Below are positions 1-11,160 of a stretch of 12,875 nt of DNA, one piece after another. The notes beneath the pieces were generated by a model. The model was not told the origin of the DNA, made no database searches, and saw only the letters and a program-made list of their open reading frames with translations. Each line of letters begins with the position of its first letter. The first letter of the stretch is position 1. The translations under genes were made by a program, and so were the position numbers. The stretch is from Liolophura sinensis. Its lineage: Eukaryota; Mollusca; Polyplacophora; Chitonida; Chitonidae. Location: positions 35,252,510 through 35,265,384 of the forward strand of contig NC_088295.1 in the NCBI RefSeq assembly GCF_032854445.1, read 5' to 3'.

Positions 1-85
1 AATACTCCAATGACAATCAGATGTGCATACAAAGTAACAGTTAATTACAACTTCTGAGAAAACAATGCTTTCAAAAGAATCATAC

Positions 86-140
86 CTTGTAGTCTCCACA
101 GTTGACCTCAACTGCATCAGGTATTTCTCAATTATCTTCT
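86..140 (-). CDS. TBCD: TBCD exon 19 of window (KIIEKYLMQLRS)
   Basis: This 55-nt exon is read on the minus strand from 140 to 86, after acceptor ..catttttcag and before donor gtatga. It takes one base (G) from exon 18 to complete a Glu codon, then reads KIIEKYLMQLRSTVETT and ends two bases into the next codon (AG). This corresponds to the vertebrate 'ELITQYLAELRNPEEMTR' stretch. It is the most 3' exon visible. The next exon, expected to resemble 'CGFSLALGALP', lies beyond position 1. Confidence 0.88.
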
Positions 141-906
141 CTGAAAAATGAACAAGAAGTTAATTACATAATCTGACAGATGTTTACAACCAAATCTGAA
201 TTCAGGCAATGCAAATTTGTGAAATGCAGAATTGTACAAAATTGCAATGATTTGTTACATCGTGTAAGGCAGGAAATGAAATACTGAACTTAGTGCTCAG
301 TCACTTCAGTGTTTATTTTTGGTCTTAAGTTTGATAAATTTCTTCTCAGACAAACTTAGGTGTTGGCACCAAAGTGTCAGTATTAGGCATTTCAGTGTTT
401 CTCAATGTGCATTTTTACAGGCCAGACTTTGGGCATCCTGTCATAGTCACAAGTGTCCAAGGCAATTGCTTAAGGCTGGTCCTAGAGGTGCAATAAATTC
501 CTCCTTGGCAAATTCTGGTCATCAAAGAAATGCAATGTAGTGTGTGTTTGGCCACAGTTTTTTTCAAATATATTCACGTATATTTCATCCTCAATCAAGA
601 CAAGCACACAACAGATCAGCATAAGTCTGCACCTGACTCTATTACCTCTCTGTATTCGCCATATGTCTACAACACTGGCTGGTATTCACCAACTGGTTGA
701 TGTACTGAAAGTTGGACAGTAGTTGTTCCATGGATCTAAAGGCTGGTTGCTAAATAATCTAACAATGTGTCCCTCTCCCAAACAAGAAAAAACAGTAGTT
801 ACTCCTCAATAAAGATTACAATGTTTTCATTGCAAAATGATAATAATACAGTATTATGTAGCTTCAGTAATTATGTACTGTACATGTATATATTCTGTGT
901 ACCAAC
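141..906 (-). other. Intron 18-19, no further feature seen
   Basis: This 766-bp intron separates the EYY exon from exon 19. It is AT-rich, and the short open frames within it (for example 319-540 and 540-722 on the plus strand) show no recognisable protein and no codon structure. I see no repeat or RNA gene. Confidence 0.7.
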
Positions 907-988
907 CTTGTTTGGCTGGGTCAGCCCCTCCCCCTGCCTGTGTATAATACTCTGTGAAAAACGCTGAGATAGCACTCGCAGCTGCAGT
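907..988 (-). CDS. TBCD: TBCD exon 18 of window (AAASAISAFFTEYY)
   Basis: This 82-nt exon runs from 988 to 907, after acceptor ..tctccctacag and before the weak donor gttggt. It starts in phase 0 and reads TAAASAISAFFTEYYTQAGG, then GADPAKQ plus one base. It matches the vertebrate '[29 protein letters not shown]' region. The Gly-rich loop (GGGAD) replaces the vertebrate EPGEAD linker. The non-consensus donor (GTTGGT rather than GTAAGT) is the only weak point, but the joined frame into exon 19 (Q-E-K-I-I-E) supports it. Confidence 0.92.
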
Positions 989-1022
989 CTGTAGGGAGAT
1001 AAATGGTACGACTGTGTTTACC

Positions 1023-1087
1023 ATATTTTACGCTTTACTCAAGAATATTTTGACAGTGGCCAGCAATATGGTGGGAGGAAACCAGAG
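1023..1087 (-). mobile_element. SINE core fragment
   Basis: This is a short relic of the repeat found more completely at 5984-6234. It shares 'tttacgc.ttactcaagaatattt', then 'ggccagcaatatggtgggaggaaacc', and then loses similarity. The tRNA-like promoter part is missing, so this is the 3' end of a minus-strand-oriented SINE or a truncated remnant. It sits inside the intron between exons 17 and 18 (989-1288). Confidence 0.8.
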
Positions 1088-1288
1088 TTTATCATAGTGT
1101 AGTGTTAGACAGTATTAATTCAGCTAAAAGAAAACTTCCACTTGCAAACTTAGCAAGAGTACTGGTTATTATGGAATCTACAAATATATTAATACAAATG
1201 TACAAAGACATTGGTAAAATTGGTACAAAGACATTGGGGGAGGGTATGCCTCAGTGAACTAAATCATAATGACTGCCATTTGACATAC

Positions 1289-1344
1289 CCGGATCTCTGG
1301 CTCTCTGTGTGCCAAACAATCATCAATCAGCTCTTGCCATAAAT
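1289..1344 (-). CDS. TBCD: TBCD exon 17 of window (DLWQELIDDCLAHREPEIR)
   Basis: This 56-nt exon runs from 1344 to 1289, after acceptor ..tctgttacag and before donor gtatgtc. Together with one base from exon 16 it encodes DLWQELIDDCLAHREPEIR and ends in phase 0. It corresponds to the vertebrate '[22 protein letters not shown]' helix. The short, strongly charged ending suggests a loop between helical repeats. Confidence 0.92.
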
Positions 1345-2240
1345 CTGTAACAGATACATGTAGAAAAGTTGAGCTTTTAGTAACCCTATTATGTCAGCAT
1401 ACAGCACTACACAACTTGTGGTTTACTATTTCACTGCTGTACATCATCATTCAGTACCATTACAAAGTCACCAACTCTAGTCACCAGCCCATTTGCTCAT
1501 CACACCCTACACCTACATAACCGTTTATTGAAGTCGTTTGTGTTCATGATGTAATCTCTGAGAATTCATGGTATTTAAGTCAGAGAAAAACATAGTACCA
1601 GTTTGCTAAGTGTCACATGATATTTATTTAATGCTGTTTTACAAGGTAAATGCACTTACACGTACAAGTGTATAAACCCTGCATAGCAGTGGACCTTGTT
1701 TATGCTTTGTTTATGTCACTTCACTTTATCAAATCACTGCAATATATAGACAATTTGTGTTGAAAACTCAATACAGGCAGATTTTAAGGAGAGAACCATT
1801 AGATCCTGGCCATTTCTGTCTCGGCGGTCTTGACTGAGGACGTGTTCGTAAAAGCTGCCAGAAATGGACAAACACAGCTAAATGCAAGCACTTCGAACTA
1901 GACATGATTTGATCTCCTTCGCATCAGTGATCCAAGCTACTTTGCTACTGAGCAGCAGTTATTAGTACAGGTAAATAATGTAGCCTATATATCCACTGGG
2001 TCACAAGAAGGCTCATGATATTTCATGTGCAATGATTATACAGTCATATTTATGTTTATGAATGGGGCAAACATGACGTACAAAATATCGAAAAAAAAAA
2101 ATATGTTGCTTTATGAAACTAGGCCCTGATTATGTCAGAGTACTGAGAGTTAACCCTCAACCTTCGCTAAGTATCAGACAAAAGTCACGAGCTGGATTCA
2201 ACCATGTGATCTCATTTGCTCTGGGGCTTGAAAGTCTTAC
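1345..2240 (-). other. Intron 16-17, with a small hairpin only
   Basis: This 896-bp intron contains no supported gene. A 9-bp inverted pair, CCATTTCTG at 1810-1818 and CAGAAATGG at 1859-1867, sits in a locally CpG-richer patch (about 1800-1930), but I cannot assign it to a known element. The rest is AT-rich with no recognisable repeat. Confidence 0.6.
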
Positions 2241-2303
2241 CTATGACAGGGTCTTTATGGTATGGCATCTTAGATAAGGATAGCTTCTCTATGAGACTGC
2301 TCA
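2241..2303 (-). CDS. TBCD: TBCD exon 16 of window ([13 protein letters not shown])
   Basis: This 63-nt exon runs from 2303 to 2241, after acceptor ..tatttgtcag and before donor gtaagac. It completes a Val codon and reads [20 protein letters not shown] plus one base. It is almost identical to the vertebrate '[22 protein letters not shown]' segment, one of the best conserved short blocks of TBCD. Confidence 0.95.
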
Positions 2304-3004
2304 CTGACAAATACACACAACAGGATTAAACAGTAAGTAAATGTTGTATAATATACAGTAACACAAAGATATATGCCGTTACCATAGTAACTTACTGTGA
2401 GAAACTTGTTTTATATGGTTTTGTTATGGACTAGATCTATACAATGGCTGAAGTTTCACAATGTTCTAAAACAAAGAGTAATTACATATCTCACCCTTAG
2501 CAGTACTATAACCATTGACACAATCTACAACTTACCCTAATTCTTCTAATATTTGGAACAGATATAAGAAGTGTTGAGTGTACCATTTTTTTACCAGCCT
2601 TTTGGAAAAGTATAGATATGAGTATGTTGTTCATTAGATGGTCCACGAAAAGAAACTCAATATTCCCGCTAGAATTACATATATACTGGCTAAAATGAGC
2701 AGACCAGGTGTCCCAAATTTGAGAAGAAATAGGGTAGTACTGATGCCAACCAGTTATTTAAGCAAGATCTCACCACTTCTATTTATTAATTTGATGGGAA
2801 ATATTATTGATTCAAGGTGTTTCACACTTATATAAGGGACTTCACAAGTGAAACAAACACATACTTCCTCAGACAGCATCTTGTTCCTGTACAGACCCTG
2901 TACCAAGGCAACTCAGATACTTGTATACATGGTTTATGTGTGGTACCATCTATCATAAAACCATCTACATGCTACACCATTATTCTGGTAAGCTAAGATC
3001 TTAC
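2304..3004 (-). other. Intron 15-16, no further feature seen
   Basis: This is a 701-bp AT-rich intron. The plus-strand open frame at 2638-2835 has no recognisable protein and lies antisense to the gene. I found no SINE core, tandem array or RNA gene here. Confidence 0.65.
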
Positions 3005-3059
3005 CTGCCTTCCTCATGAGTTCACCACCGAGGCCACGGAACAGCTTACCATCATACAG
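3005..3059 (-). CDS. TBCD: TBCD exon 15 of window (LYDGKLFRGLGGELMRKA)
   Basis: This 55-nt exon runs from 3059 to 3005, after acceptor ..tgttgtttcag and before donor gtaagat. In phase 0 it reads LYDGKLFRGLGGELMRKA plus one base, matching the vertebrate 'LYDRQLYRGLGGQLMRQA' block. The RGLGG turn is highly conserved across TBCD proteins. An internal 'ggtaag' at the GGK codons resembles a donor but is coding. Confidence 0.95.
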
Positions 3060-3256
3060 CTGAAACAACACGGAATCCCATAAAGTGTCATACCATAAGG
3101 GCCCTCAATACACAAGTTCACGACAAAAACAAGATGCAGTAATGACGCAGATGAACGTACATGTGTAACTTCGGAAAAGTTTTAGATGAGCTCAAAATGT
3201 ATCCACTGAGAACGGCTGCTGCATCGGATGATGATACACCATAATGAATTCCACTT

Positions 3257-3537
3257 GACACATGTACACATGACAGTGGGTGACCACAAACATAGATGAC
3301 ACATGTACACATACAGTGTATGAGAGTGGGTAACCACAAACATAGATGACACATGTACACATATGAGAGTGGGTGACCACAAACATAGATGACACATGTA
3401 CACATATGAGTGTGGGTGACCACAAACATAGATGACACATGTACACATATGAGAGTGGGTGACCACAAACATAGATGACACATGTACACATACAGTGTAT
3501 GAGAGTGGGTGACCACAAACATAGATGACACATGTAC
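3257..3537. repeat. Minisatellite, 6 units of 41/43/50 bp plus partial
   Basis: Tandem units start at 3257 (41 bp), 3298 (50), 3348 (43), 3391 (43), 3434 (43) and 3477 (50), followed by an 11-bp partial unit ending at 3537. The unit begins GACACATGTACACATA and includes GTGGGTGACCACAAACATAG. The 50-bp variants carry an extra 7 bp (within ACAGTGTATGAG) and flank three 43-bp units, giving a symmetrical 50-43-43-43-50 order. Units are nearly identical, indicating recent expansion or homogenisation. The array lies in the intron between exons 14 and 15, starting only 28 bp from the exon 14 donor. It has no stop codon in any of the three minus-strand frames, which explains the long overlapping frames here. 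I do not consider those to be genes. Confidence 0.97.
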
Positions 3538-3565
3538 TTAATATTGGATAAAAAAGAAAACTTAC

Positions 3566-3626
3566 TGTTTTTGCAATATCCTTCAGTCCACTCACAGTTT
3601 TGGTGTCTAATAACTTTGTAACAGGT
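3566..3626 (-). CDS. TBCD: TBCD exon 14 of window (PVTKLLDTKTVSGLKDIAKT)
   Basis: This 61-nt exon runs from 3626 to 3566, after acceptor ..tgttcatttcag and before a consensus donor gtaagt. With two bases from exon 13 it makes Glu, then reads PVTKLLDTKTVSGLKDIAKT and ends in phase 0. It corresponds to the vertebrate '[21 protein letters not shown]' region. The coding frame stays open past the donor through the neighbouring minisatellite to a stop at 3182-3184, so intron retention would add about 127 residues rather than stop quickly. Confidence 0.93.
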
Positions 3627-4216
3627 CTGAAATGAACAGAAAAAACAAATTCTGAGCACAATTTTCTGTTTAGTCAGATAAAATTATACTTTCTGTGAAG
3701 CCCTGATAATCTGATTGGCCCACCCAACCTATGTTGTTTTGTCTCCAACTTATAAAGGTGCACAAATCCCACTGAAAGCTGCTCTTTAAAATGCAAAAAC
3801 GCTGGGGATAGGATAACAACTAATACATATGTAAATGTAGGATATGGTACTCCTCTGGTTGTGTCTTTATGGCAGGGGACACTACTTCGTTAATTTTCAG
3901 AACTTCGTATTACTCACAAAAACAAGGCTTATATAGCTCTAGTACACTTTATGGATATACTGAAAGGGCTCAACCTAAAAAAATGACAAAGAGAATATAA
4001 GCTTAAAAACTCTAGTCTGAAATGTAAATTCATAGTCTCCAATTTAGACTTTTCCCATGGAGACATACAGAAAATAGGAAAAGAATGAAAAAAAGTTCAA
4101 AATTGTGTGCATACAGTTTAGTGTTAATCATTGCACAATAGTGAGACATGGATGGTTTCTGATCCCCAAAACTGACTTTAATCTATCGATAACCTAAAAC
4201 CGAATCCATGACTTAC
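3627..4216 (-). other. Intron 13-14, no further feature seen
   Basis: This is a 590-bp AT-rich intron between the HGSILA exon and exon 14. I see no dispersed repeat, tandem array, RNA gene or alternative exon in it. Confidence 0.65.
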
Positions 4217-4334
4217 TCTCCTTTGTCAGCTGCTATCTTAGCCAGTGCATGTACTATCTCAGCCACTGCCAATATAGACCCATGTCTCAGGAACAGATCT
4301 AACCCAGTTGTTTTAGGCAGCAATGCTGGAACAA
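4217..4334 (-). CDS. TBCD: TBCD exon 13 of window (LRHGSILAVAEIVHALAKIA)
   Basis: This 118-nt exon runs from 4334 to 4217, after acceptor ..atgctttcag and before donor gtaagt. It completes an Ile codon and reads VPALLPKTTGLDLFLRHGSI, then LAVAEIVHALAKIAADKG and two bases of the next codon. It corresponds to the vertebrate '[36 protein letters not shown]' region. RHGSILA is a hallmark TBCD motif within a HEAT-type helix pair. Confidence 0.96.
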
Positions 4335-4613
4335 CTGAAAGCATGCAAGACACATTGTAAGTCAGGTAAGAAAAAACATACAAAACAGTTGATGGGCTGA
4401 AAAGCGATTTGTTCAATCCCATAAGTTGAAGATGTAAACAAATACACACTGGATCAAATGATTTAAAATGATTTATCCCCCAAAAATGGTTATGTACATT
4501 AACTAGAATAGATAACATTACATTTTCAAGATTTACTGAGTGGGACATAAGAAGGTGATGTAAATTAATACATTAGAAATTCACATTTACTATATGTCAG
4601 CAAATGGACTTAC

Positions 4614-4687
4614 TTTCATTGGCCATGTAGTCCGTGGCTGTAGATGTTAGCTTGTGTAATGCTAAAGCTGAAAGCTCTCGTATATCA
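4614..4687 (-). CDS. TBCD: TBCD exon 12 of window (IRELSALALHKL)
   Basis: This 74-nt exon runs from 4687 to 4614, after acceptor ..gattttgaag and before donor gtaagtc. With AG from exon 11 it reads SDIRELSALALHKLTSTATD, then YMANE plus one base, matching the vertebrate '[25 protein letters not shown]'. The acceptor has a purine-rich last stretch (gaag) and a short pyrimidine tract, so it is the weakest 3' splice site here. Frame and homology on both sides fix it. Confidence 0.92.
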
Positions 4688-5292
4688 CTTCAAAATCAAA
4701 ACACAATACACTGAATCAACTACATGGTTTTGGAACCAAAGAGTACATCATCCACTTCAAAAAGTAGAGAGGCCCAAACAGATAATCAGAGTGAACCGAC
4801 ATTGTCCAAATGTTGAACAGTTACTACGTATAATATAATTATTAAAAGATTCAAACCAAATTCATTAAATTCGCCCCGCACCTACTACTGCCTGTTACGA
4901 ATTAACAATGTCAGTAATGATGATGATTTTAACCCTTCATGGTGCGAGACATTTGATACTGGTCAAATTGAAACAAATGAGCAATAATCTAAAGGGTCAT
5001 TCTGAAGAGGACACAATTTTTCTTCCTGCTACCCATATCTAACCACTGAACATTTGGATATTCAAAAGAATGTCACAAAGAAGTACATGTAGTCTTTTCA
5101 CTAAATCATACAATAACAAATGAACTCTAGTGATTTCTTTTTTATTATTATTTGATTGGGTTTAATGTCACACTAAAGACCATCAAATATAGATTCTAAT
5201 ATGATTGATTACATAAACTGTTCACATCACCTAGTATTTCTTTCATTATGACCAAGGAGAGTGGAAAGAAAACCTGAGAATTGCGTTAGTAC
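4688..5292 (-). other. Intron 11-12 with a possible old repeat relic
   Basis: This 605-bp intron holds no gene. At 5151-5174 'tttgattgggtttaatgtcacact' resembles the 3' end of the SINE-type repeats elsewhere in the window, and at about 5241-5280 'gaccaaggagagtggaaagaaaacctg' faintly resembles the core. The match is too degraded to call as a separate element. Confidence 0.35.
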
Positions 5293-5373
5293 CTGTCCCA
5301 ATGGCTGATCTTCACATTCACCAGGTGATCTATCAAGAAAGTGGTGTACTCCTCAAAGTGGGCCACAAACACA
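5293..5373 (-). CDS. TBCD: TBCD exon 11 of window (LIDHLVNVKISHWD)
   Basis: This 81-nt exon runs from 5373 to 5293, after acceptor ..atgtttcag and before the non-consensus donor gtacta. With AG from exon 10 it reads SVFVAHFEEYTTFLIDHLVN, then VKISHWD plus AG. It matches the vertebrate '[32 protein letters not shown]'. The ISHWD motif is nearly invariant in animals. Confidence 0.95.
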
Positions 5374-5820
5374 CTGAAACATACACATAGGCAATAAGAC
5401 AACTCAACAAGTGTGAAGAGTGAACTTCTTGCAATATGGTTTTTTCTCAAGAATTCTTACAATTTCTTACTCAACAAATAAAATATTTGTGCAACTTTGT
5501 GACATCAGTTGTCAACTAACATGAAAAATTGTACTGGTTTAAAAAGAATTAATCAAGATGAAGTGTTTAATAAACATTTAATTACACTGACTATCACCCC
5601 TGCCTAATAGTGAGCGGGGCCATCTTTAATGGTAAATGAACACAAGCATTTTGCCAATTTAAATGCATTACAAAAAACTATATTTTTAAAAATGTGGTCT
5701 TTCATACAAAGTCACAATCATTTTTTTAATACATATGTGACTGTGTGTTTATTTTTTATGTGTGTTTATAGACAGCAGTTATAACTATTGTTGCCTATTT
5801 TTTATTTATTTATCTAATTT

Positions 5821-5937
5821 GTCTTTTATGTGATACTCAAGAGTCTTTCATGTATACAGCGGCAACCCGTATTATGGTGGGGGGGAGGAACTGAGCCGAG
5901 CCTGGGGGGAAACCCACGACCACCCGCAGGTTCCTGG
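5821..5937 (-). mobile_element. Partial SINE copy
   Basis: It shares 'ttttatg.gatactcaagagtctttcat', 'acagcggcaacccgtattatggtggg', then 'gaggaactgagccgagcctggggg' and 'aaacccacgaccacccgcaggtt' with the complete copy about 50 bp to the right. The tRNA-like promoter half is missing, so this is a 5'-truncated insertion in minus orientation. The G-rich run (gtggggggggagg, about 5876-5887) is an expansion of the usual GGTGGGAGG. Confidence 0.85.
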
Positions 5938-5983
5938 CCCTTGACCATGGAGGCCATGCTCATTTTTTTATATAATTAATTTG

Positions 5984-6234
5984 TTTGATTGGTGTTTTAC
6001 GCCGTACTCAAGAATGTTTCACTTGTACGACTTCGGCCAGCATTATGGTGGGAGGAAACCTGGCAGAGCCTGGAGAAAACCCATGACCATCCACAGGTTG
6101 CTGACAGACCTGTCTACTTATGGCTGGAGAGGAAGCCAGCATGCGCTGGACTTGAACTCACAGCGACCACATTGTTGAGAGGCTCCTGGGTCATTACACT
6201 GCGCTAGCGAGCTAACCAACTGAGCCACGGAGGG
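5984..6234 (-). mobile_element. Nearly complete tRNA-derived SINE
   Basis: The element is about 250 bp and is read on the minus strand from about 6234. It starts with a tRNA-like head. Its box A is TGGCTCAGTTGG (complement of 6216-6227), fitting the consensus TRGYNNARNNG. Its box B is AGTTCAAGTCC (complement of 6148-6158), close to GGTTCGANTCC. The body follows, with GGTTTCCTCCCACCATAATG and a 3' end of AAAACACCAATCAAA. Such elements are transcribed by RNA polymerase III and moved by LINE machinery. Several related copies lie in this window. I recognise the core as typical of molluscan genomes but cannot name the family with certainty. Plus-strand open frames here are antisense artefacts. Confidence 0.93.
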
Positions 6235-6239
6235 TCCTT

Positions 6240-6252
6240 CCCCCCCCCCCCC
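6240..6252. repeat. Poly-C run (13 C)
   Basis: A homopolymer of 13 C follows directly after the 5' end of the SINE at 5984-6234, with 'ccttc' between. It is a length-unstable and sequencing-error-prone site within an intron. Confidence 0.95.
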
Positions 6253-6337
6253 ATTTTTTAAGCTTTAGAGCTCCATGAATTTGCTTCTACTGTGAAAGAC
6301 ATTGCAGGACTCTCCCACCTGAGGGATTTGATCCTAC

Positions 6338-6423
6338 CTGAGGTTGAGGTAACACGTGGTACGGTTGCCGACAGCAAAGTAATCAGCCGTAGTCAGGATG
6401 TCTATACCATGAGGAAATGTACC
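6338..6423 (-). CDS. TBCD: TBCD exon 10 of window (GIDILTTADYFAVGNR)
   Basis: This 86-nt exon runs from 6423 to 6338, after acceptor ..attttag and before donor gtagga. In phase 0 it reads GTFPHGIDILTTADYFAVGN, then RTTCYLNL and two bases (AG). GTFPHGIDILTTADYFAVGNR is essentially identical to vertebrate TBCD and is the most diagnostic single exon of the gene in this window. Confidence 0.98.
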
Positions 6424-6650
6424 CTAAAATAATAGAGATACATCTTATTGCTCAAAATGACGTTTTATCAGGTATAAAGTACATGTGCATCTGTAGAAAG
6501 AGGGCCAGACCAAATGTATATTACAAATAAGTGTTAAATGCCACAGGATTTATACTACTTGTAGTGTACATATAAATGCACATGAGATTTTATGTTCTGA
6601 TTACACAATGTACATTGATGTCATGATACTCATTTTGATCAGATTATTTA

Positions 6651-6830
<180 letters not shown>

Positions 6831-7074
6831 TCAAAACATAAGAGCATACATGTTTATCAAAGCTTAAGTAAACGTTCGTAATTTTCTTATAAGTTATAAA
6901 ACTAAAATTGATGCATTTACTATCTCAATTTGATGTGATGAGAACAGAAAAACACACAGCTGAGTGTCCTGTAGCTGTAAATGTTTCCTTGCACAGATAT
7001 TCTTGTTTTCAAACCCAGAAATTTTTCTTTCTTAAACAGGTTTTTCCCCTTGTTTTATCCTTATTTCATACTCA

Positions 7075-7668
<594 letters not shown>

Positions 7669-7731
7669 CATCACTCAGCCTGTCTGGCAGCAGAAGGCCC
7701 CTCCTCCCCAACTCAGCCAGGGCCAAGCAAC
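7669..7731 (-). CDS. TBCD: TBCD exon 7 of window ([18 protein letters not shown])
   Basis: This 63-nt exon runs from 7731 to 7669, after acceptor ..tgtgttgacag and before donor gtaagtg. It completes a Gly codon and reads [20 protein letters not shown] plus one base. It matches the vertebrate '[23 protein letters not shown]' nearly residue for residue. It is more GC-rich than the flanking introns, as expected for coding sequence. Confidence 0.97.
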
Positions 7732-9338
<1,607 letters not shown>

Positions 9339-9399
9339 CCTTTAGCTGCTGACCATCTCACAACTGTATCATAGTTCTTCAGGCCAATCAGCAATTGCT
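9339..9399 (-). CDS. TBCD: TBCD exon 5 of window ([20 protein letters not shown])
   Basis: This 61-nt exon runs from 9399 to 9339, after acceptor ..tgtgtttacag and before donor gttagt. It completes a Glu codon and reads [19 protein letters not shown] plus two bases (GG). It matches the vertebrate '[21 protein letters not shown]'. [11 protein letters not shown] is a signature of the family from fungi to animals. Confidence 0.98.
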
Positions 9400-9992
9400 C
9401 TGTAAACACAAGATAAAGACGCTTATCAAGAGTTGCTGAACTACTGCCAATAATAGAAAAAACACATTTTTTAAAGAATATAGATTTTACTGATAACAAT
9501 TTAACAAACTTATTTAACATTACTCCAAAGATACACAACATACTTGTATCAACAGCAGCTTGAAATGAAAGTAATTAAATAATTTACAGAGAATGTATAA
9601 TCATAGTGCACATAGACATAACCCATGCTCATAACAGCAGGAGCGACTTTGTACAACAGAGATTCTATGGCGTGTGCATTGACAACTGTATAATCTAGTA
9701 CCCTGCAATAAATCTTTGACTGATGCTTTAAAAATGGGACACGTTCCATTTGTTCTGAGGTAAACAATTGCATAGAGTCTGTGGAAATGCTCCAGCATAT
9801 TTACGTAATTCCATTCTCTGAAGCATTAACAGACGCGATAGGTGGGAGAGAAAGAATGATTATGGCTGAACATTGCAGTACTATTGTGACGATGATAGAA
9901 CGAGAGCACTGTGAACTTTTCCATCTACGTGTACAGTATGTTGTAATTTCCATCTGACTTTAGCCCTCCAGCTAGGAGCAGAGGACCATTAC
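9400..9992 (-). other. Intron 4-5, no further feature seen
   Basis: This 593-bp intron contains minus-strand open frames (9549-9773 and 9601-9798) with no recognisable protein and no conserved coding pattern. I saw no dispersed repeat. Confidence 0.6.
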
Positions 9993-10138
9993 CTATAACA
10001 TCCTCAATCTCATCAGGGATGTCATACTCCTCTTCCCCATCATCCGCCATCCCTCCTGAACCATTGGACATCAAGATCTGTGAGGCCGGATTCAATGACT
10101 TCAGGTTCTCCGCTAGAGACCTACTTCCTCGTTGATAT
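9993..10138 (-). CDS. TBCD: TBCD exon 4 of window (acidic linker)
   Basis: This 146-nt exon runs from 10138 to 9993, after acceptor ..atatttgacag and before donor gtaatg. It completes an Arg codon and reads YQRGSRSLAENLKSLNPASQ, ILMSNGSGGMADDGEEEYDI and PDEIEDVI plus one base. YQRG.RSLA.NL matches vertebrates. The middle is a variable, probably disordered Gly/Asp/Glu linker equivalent to the vertebrate EDDDEDDD segment, slightly shifted in content. It is the least conserved exon here, yet its ends fit exactly. Confidence 0.95.
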
Positions 10139-10348
10139 CTGTCAAATATTAATAACAGCTTCAGTTTTAATCACATGAAGTTAAATACCTATTTGTATCT
10201 GCTTCAGTCAATCCATAATGTTCTTGACTCACTTTGGGAAAATTTTAAATCATACAACACAAATTACTGTTGCTCTCGATTCTTGTTCCATTTCCCACAT
10301 GGATAAAATCAAAATGTTTCACTAACATTTGGCAATAAAACTGCATTA

Positions 10349-10822
<474 letters not shown>

Positions 10823-10918
10823 CAGAGCTGAGGAGATCTTCACGTTTTCCCTGTTTGAAAAGAAGTGCTAACATCCTGAGGATACCAGAAGCGTGAGTCA
10901 TGCCCTGCATTGTCGTAT
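10823..10918 (-). CDS. TBCD: TBCD exon 2 of window (TTMQGMTHASGILRMLALLF)
   Basis: This 96-nt exon runs from 10918 to 10823, after acceptor ..tgtgtcctcag and before donor gtaagg. It completes a Tyr codon and reads TTMQGMTHASGILRMLALLF, then KQGKREDLLSS plus one base. It matches the vertebrate '[32 protein letters not shown]'. GKRED is a short conserved motif. Confidence 0.96.
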
Positions 10919-11160
10919 CTGAGGACACAAGACATAGCTAAAATAAAATTGTGTATATTAAAAAAAAAAAACAAACCAAAAAAACAAAAACACTACTCTT
11001 CACACCTATTATGAAGAATTTATTTATGGTATTTACTGCCACATATGAAAAGAGTATTATAGACTTGCAGAATAAATAATCTGAAAAGAACACTACGGGA
11101 TCCACACACAGTAACCTGCTGAAATTGTGGATCTCTGAAGTTGGAGGGTTCCGCACTTAC

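Larger units (their letters stand above)
5374..6337 (-). other. Intron 10-11, host of two adjacent SINE copies
   Basis: At 964 bp this is the longest complete intron in the window. About 110 bp of it is a partial SINE (5821-5937) and about 250 bp a nearly complete copy (5984-6234), followed by a run of 13 C at 6240-6252. The first 440 bp (5374-5820) are AT-rich unique sequence with no feature that I recognise. Confidence 0.85.

Noticed and set aside
319-967. Three successive plus-strand open frames of 60-73 codons
   Set aside because: They lie antisense in an intron, have no recognisable motif, and look like chance frames.
3118-3661. Three long overlapping minus-strand open frames with CVIYVCGHPLSY-type repeats
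   Set aside because: They are products of the stop-free minisatellite read in three frames. Part of one is the genuine exon 14, the rest is intron.
5151-5280. Additional SINE copy in intron 11-12
   Set aside because: Only short, degraded similarity. Mentioned in the intron entry but not called as an element.
5981-6207. Plus-strand open frames of 65-72 codons (WWEETW.., FDWCF..)
   Set aside because: They are antisense readings of the SINE. The same peptide-like words recur at 8469-8663 only because the repeat recurs.
6148-6234. Possible genuine tRNA gene on the minus strand
   Set aside because: Box A and box B are present, but there is no acceptor-stem pairing or convincing cloverleaf, and the sequence continues into a SINE body.
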